Under the pieces are notes generated by a model. That model was not told where the DNA came from, searched no databases, and saw only the letters and a program-made list of their open reading frames with translations. Shown here one piece after another: positions 49,906-51,145 of a DNA stretch of 51,145 nt (the stretch's first letter is position 1; every line of letters begins with the position of its first letter). Source of the stretch: CAZUMH01 sp964621645 (GTDB taxonomy: Bacteria; Zhuqueibacterota; QNDG01; JAGLOF01). The stretch spans positions 1 through 51,145 of the forward strand of contig CAZUMH010000010.1 in the NCBI GenBank assembly GCA_964621645.1, given 5' to 3'. The translations under genes were made by a program, and so were the position numbers.

Positions 49906-50685
49906 TTAATTAGTAACAGAAGCATCATCCGCACGCACTTCTTTATTATATCGCTTCTCGGACCCTATGTCGGTAAATTCTCCATGTCCGGGATACACTT
50001 TCGTCATTTCGGGTAATTCCCGGTACAATCTCTGAACAGATTGAATGATGTCTTCCTTTGATCCGCCCAACAGATCGGTACGGCCGACTCGCCTCTGAAA
50101 TAAAACATCGCCTGAAAACAAGGCATCGTCGACATGAAAACAGATACTGCCCTTGGAATGACCTGGAGAAAAGATAGTTTTTATTTTAAGATTCCCCAAT
50201 GTATACATCTGGTTATCTTCAAGGTATATATCCGGTTCTTTGAATACAGACATGTCATACTCGAACCATTTTTTAAAATCAGGCATTTTCATCATTTGGG
50301 CGACAACTTCAGGTTCATTTTGCCGCATCCATTCTATGGAAACGAGAAAATCTTTATAGTCTTCCTTATTATAGCAAACAGAGGCATCAGGAAAACGCTT
50401 CTGCATTTGAGGAACCCCCTCTATATGGTCCATGTGACAGTGGGTCGCGAAAATATATTTAAGCTGTAAATTATTATCTTCGATGAAAGAAACAAGAGAG
50501 TCGACCTGACCGCCCACATCGATCAGTGCAGCGTCTTTCGTGGCCGTATCATAGATAAGATAGCAGTTGGTTTGGACAGGACCCGTTACCTGGTGAATTA
50601 CGGCGAGTTCACCTGGCTTTGCGCAGGCTATGACGAGGCAGAATAACCCAATTCCCAGCAATGAAAAAATTATCGTCTTTTTCAT
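49906..50685 (-). CDS. Metallo-beta-lactamase-fold hydrolase lipoprotein
   Basis: A 259-residue MBL-fold hydrolase of the glyoxalase II-like group, lipid-anchored through LVIAC (C21). The metal-binding motif T81-H82-C-H84-M-D86-H87 is complete; further ligands lie in SPGHSKGSICFH, the bridging Asp in FSGDVLFQ, and YPGHGEF. This pattern fits hydroxyacylglutathione- or persulfide-type hydrolases, but substrate is not proven. GGAGG precedes the ATG; an earlier ATG overlaps it. The metallopeptidase gene follows directly, so the two probably form one operon. Confidence 0.92.
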   Translation of the reverse strand: MKKTIIFSLLGIGLFCLVIACAKPGELAVIHQVTGPVQTNCYLIYDTATKDAALIDVGGQVDSLVSFIEDNNLQLKYIFATHCHMDHIEGVPQMQKRFPDASVCYNKEDYKDFLVSIEWMRQNEPEVVAQMMKMPDFKKWFEYDMSVFKEPDIYLEDNQMYTLGNLKIKTIFSPGHSKGSICFHVDDALFSGDVLFQRRVGRTDLLGGSKEDIIQSVQRLYRELPEMTKVYPGHGEFTDIGSEKRYNKEVRADDASVTN

Positions 50686-50839
50686 TGGTCCGCCCTCCAA
50701 AAAATGGATATAAAAAATCTTTATCTCACTCCAATATAGTAATTACATATTCTTATGAAGTGATATTTTTTCGAACATGCCATAGAAAGGTTCTTTCACT
50801 CAGCAGCAGCCACCCGATCGTAATTCCCGCACTCATATA

Positions 50840-51145
50840 TCATCCCTCATCGGGCATCATCTGCTTCATCATGTCCATCATCGAGATTTTCATAAAGCCC
50901 TCATTCTCTCCCGGCACCTTAAATTTATCCGCCGAGGGTTTTCGATTCTCAATACTGGTGATCGTCTGAATATTCAGGCTTGGCTCCTCCATCGTTGAAT
51001 ATCTGTAAGTTCGAAACTGAACCGGGATTTTCCCGGGTACCAATCGCCAGGGATCGGCTTCGTCATCTTCGCTGCTTTTATTCAGTTCCTCATATTTTTT
51101 CGATATACGATCAATTTGACCGACTATGCCGAATGTATCGTTCGC
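50840..51145 (-). CDS. C-terminal part of an unknown protein (DUF4412-like?), cut by right edge
   Basis: An open frame enters from the right edge and runs about 101 residues to a TGA. It reads ANDTFGIVGQIDRISKKYEE, then PWRLVPGKIPVQFRTYRYST, EEPSLNIQTITSIENRKPSA, DKFKVPGENEG and ends MMDMMKQMMPDEG. The 'P-V-x-F-x-T...T-I-T-S-I...F-K-V-P' layout recalls the tail of DUF4412-type lipoprotein-like domains, but this is uncertain. The Met-rich C-terminus is notable and could bind copper or be disordered. The start is outside the window. Confidence 0.55.
   Translation of the reverse strand, partial: ANDTFGIVGQIDRISKKYEELNKSSEDDEADPWRLVPGKIPVQFRTYRYSTMEEPSLNIQTITSIENRKPSADKFKVPGENEGFMKISMMDMMKQMMPDEG

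Noticed and set aside
1..51145. CRISPR array, prophage, integron or transposon
   Set aside because: No regularly spaced repeats, integrase, transposase or phage structural genes were seen; the repeats found are two- or three-copy elements.

Overview
The window looks like a chromosomal segment of an uncultured or little-studied bacterium of the FCB superphylum (Calditrichota, KSB1, Neomarinimicrobiota or Fibrobacter-like relatives). Reasons seen in the sequence: a giant secreted protein ends in an Asn-Tyr-Pro-Asn-Pro-Phe-Asn-Pro sorting/FlgD-like domain, a Tricorn-type PD40/S41 protease is present, there is a lipoprotein with the Fibrobacter 'major paralogous' domain, and many Sec or lipoprotein signals precede periplasmic hydrolases. 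Genus cannot be read from the sequence. No rRNA, tRNA, phage, transposase or CRISPR array was found.

Layout. 0-1.6 kb: two-cluster Fe-S/FAD oxidoreductase cut by the left edge. 1.8-4.5 kb: secreted GH116 glycosidase (minus). 4.7-6.2 kb: tiny membrane ORF, a dead Tricorn-like gene start with its promoter still visible, and a tandem universal stress protein. 6.4-19.3 kb: a plus-strand accessory run with four beta-lactamase-fold serine hydrolases, an arylsulfotransferase-like secreted giant with an apparent ACG start, a frameshifted HExxH lipoprotein, a STAS-like protein, DUF169 and TrmO. 19.5-22.2 kb: DUF5808 protein, methyltransferase, TspO-type protein, a T4 endonuclease V-family glycosylase and a small membrane protein, closed by a strong terminator. 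22.3-24.7 kb: beta-propeller/transglutaminase protein (minus) and a four-helix membrane protein. 24.8-27.4 kb: operon of OB-like membrane protein, YdjM-type membrane hydrolase and M1 peptidase. 27.5-28.3 kb: vapBC toxin-antitoxin module bracketed by two direct copies of a hairpin repeat, with a tandem-palindrome operator on its promoter. 28.5-31.8 kb: intact Tricorn-like protease. 31.9-51.1 kb: almost wholly minus strand: two esterases, SDR, cysteine synthase remnant, cupin, SnoaL, DUF481 barrel, DsrE, flavodoxin, glyoxalase, amino-acid permease, small lipoproteins, CPBP protease, truncated acetyltransferase-like gene, a FabF/nitronate-monooxygenase pair, cupin lipoprotein between 29-bp repeats, metallopeptidase and metallo-beta-lactamase lipoproteins, and a gene cut by the right edge.

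The clearest theme is envelope hydrolysis and scavenging: proteases, serine hydrolases, esterases and a glycosidase nearly all carry export signals. The second theme is gene decay: at least four fairly convincing remnants (Tricorn-like, cysteine synthase with internal deletion, acetyltransferase-like C-terminal half, an unidentified fragment) and three single-base frameshifts. Where promoters are visible they are ordinary sigma-70 boxes (TTGACA, mostly 17-18 bp spacing). I did not find a clear new multi-gene system; the most unusual items are the repeat-bracketed vapBC cassette, the crowd of serine hydrolases, the ACG-started sulfotransferase-like giant and the density of decaying genes.
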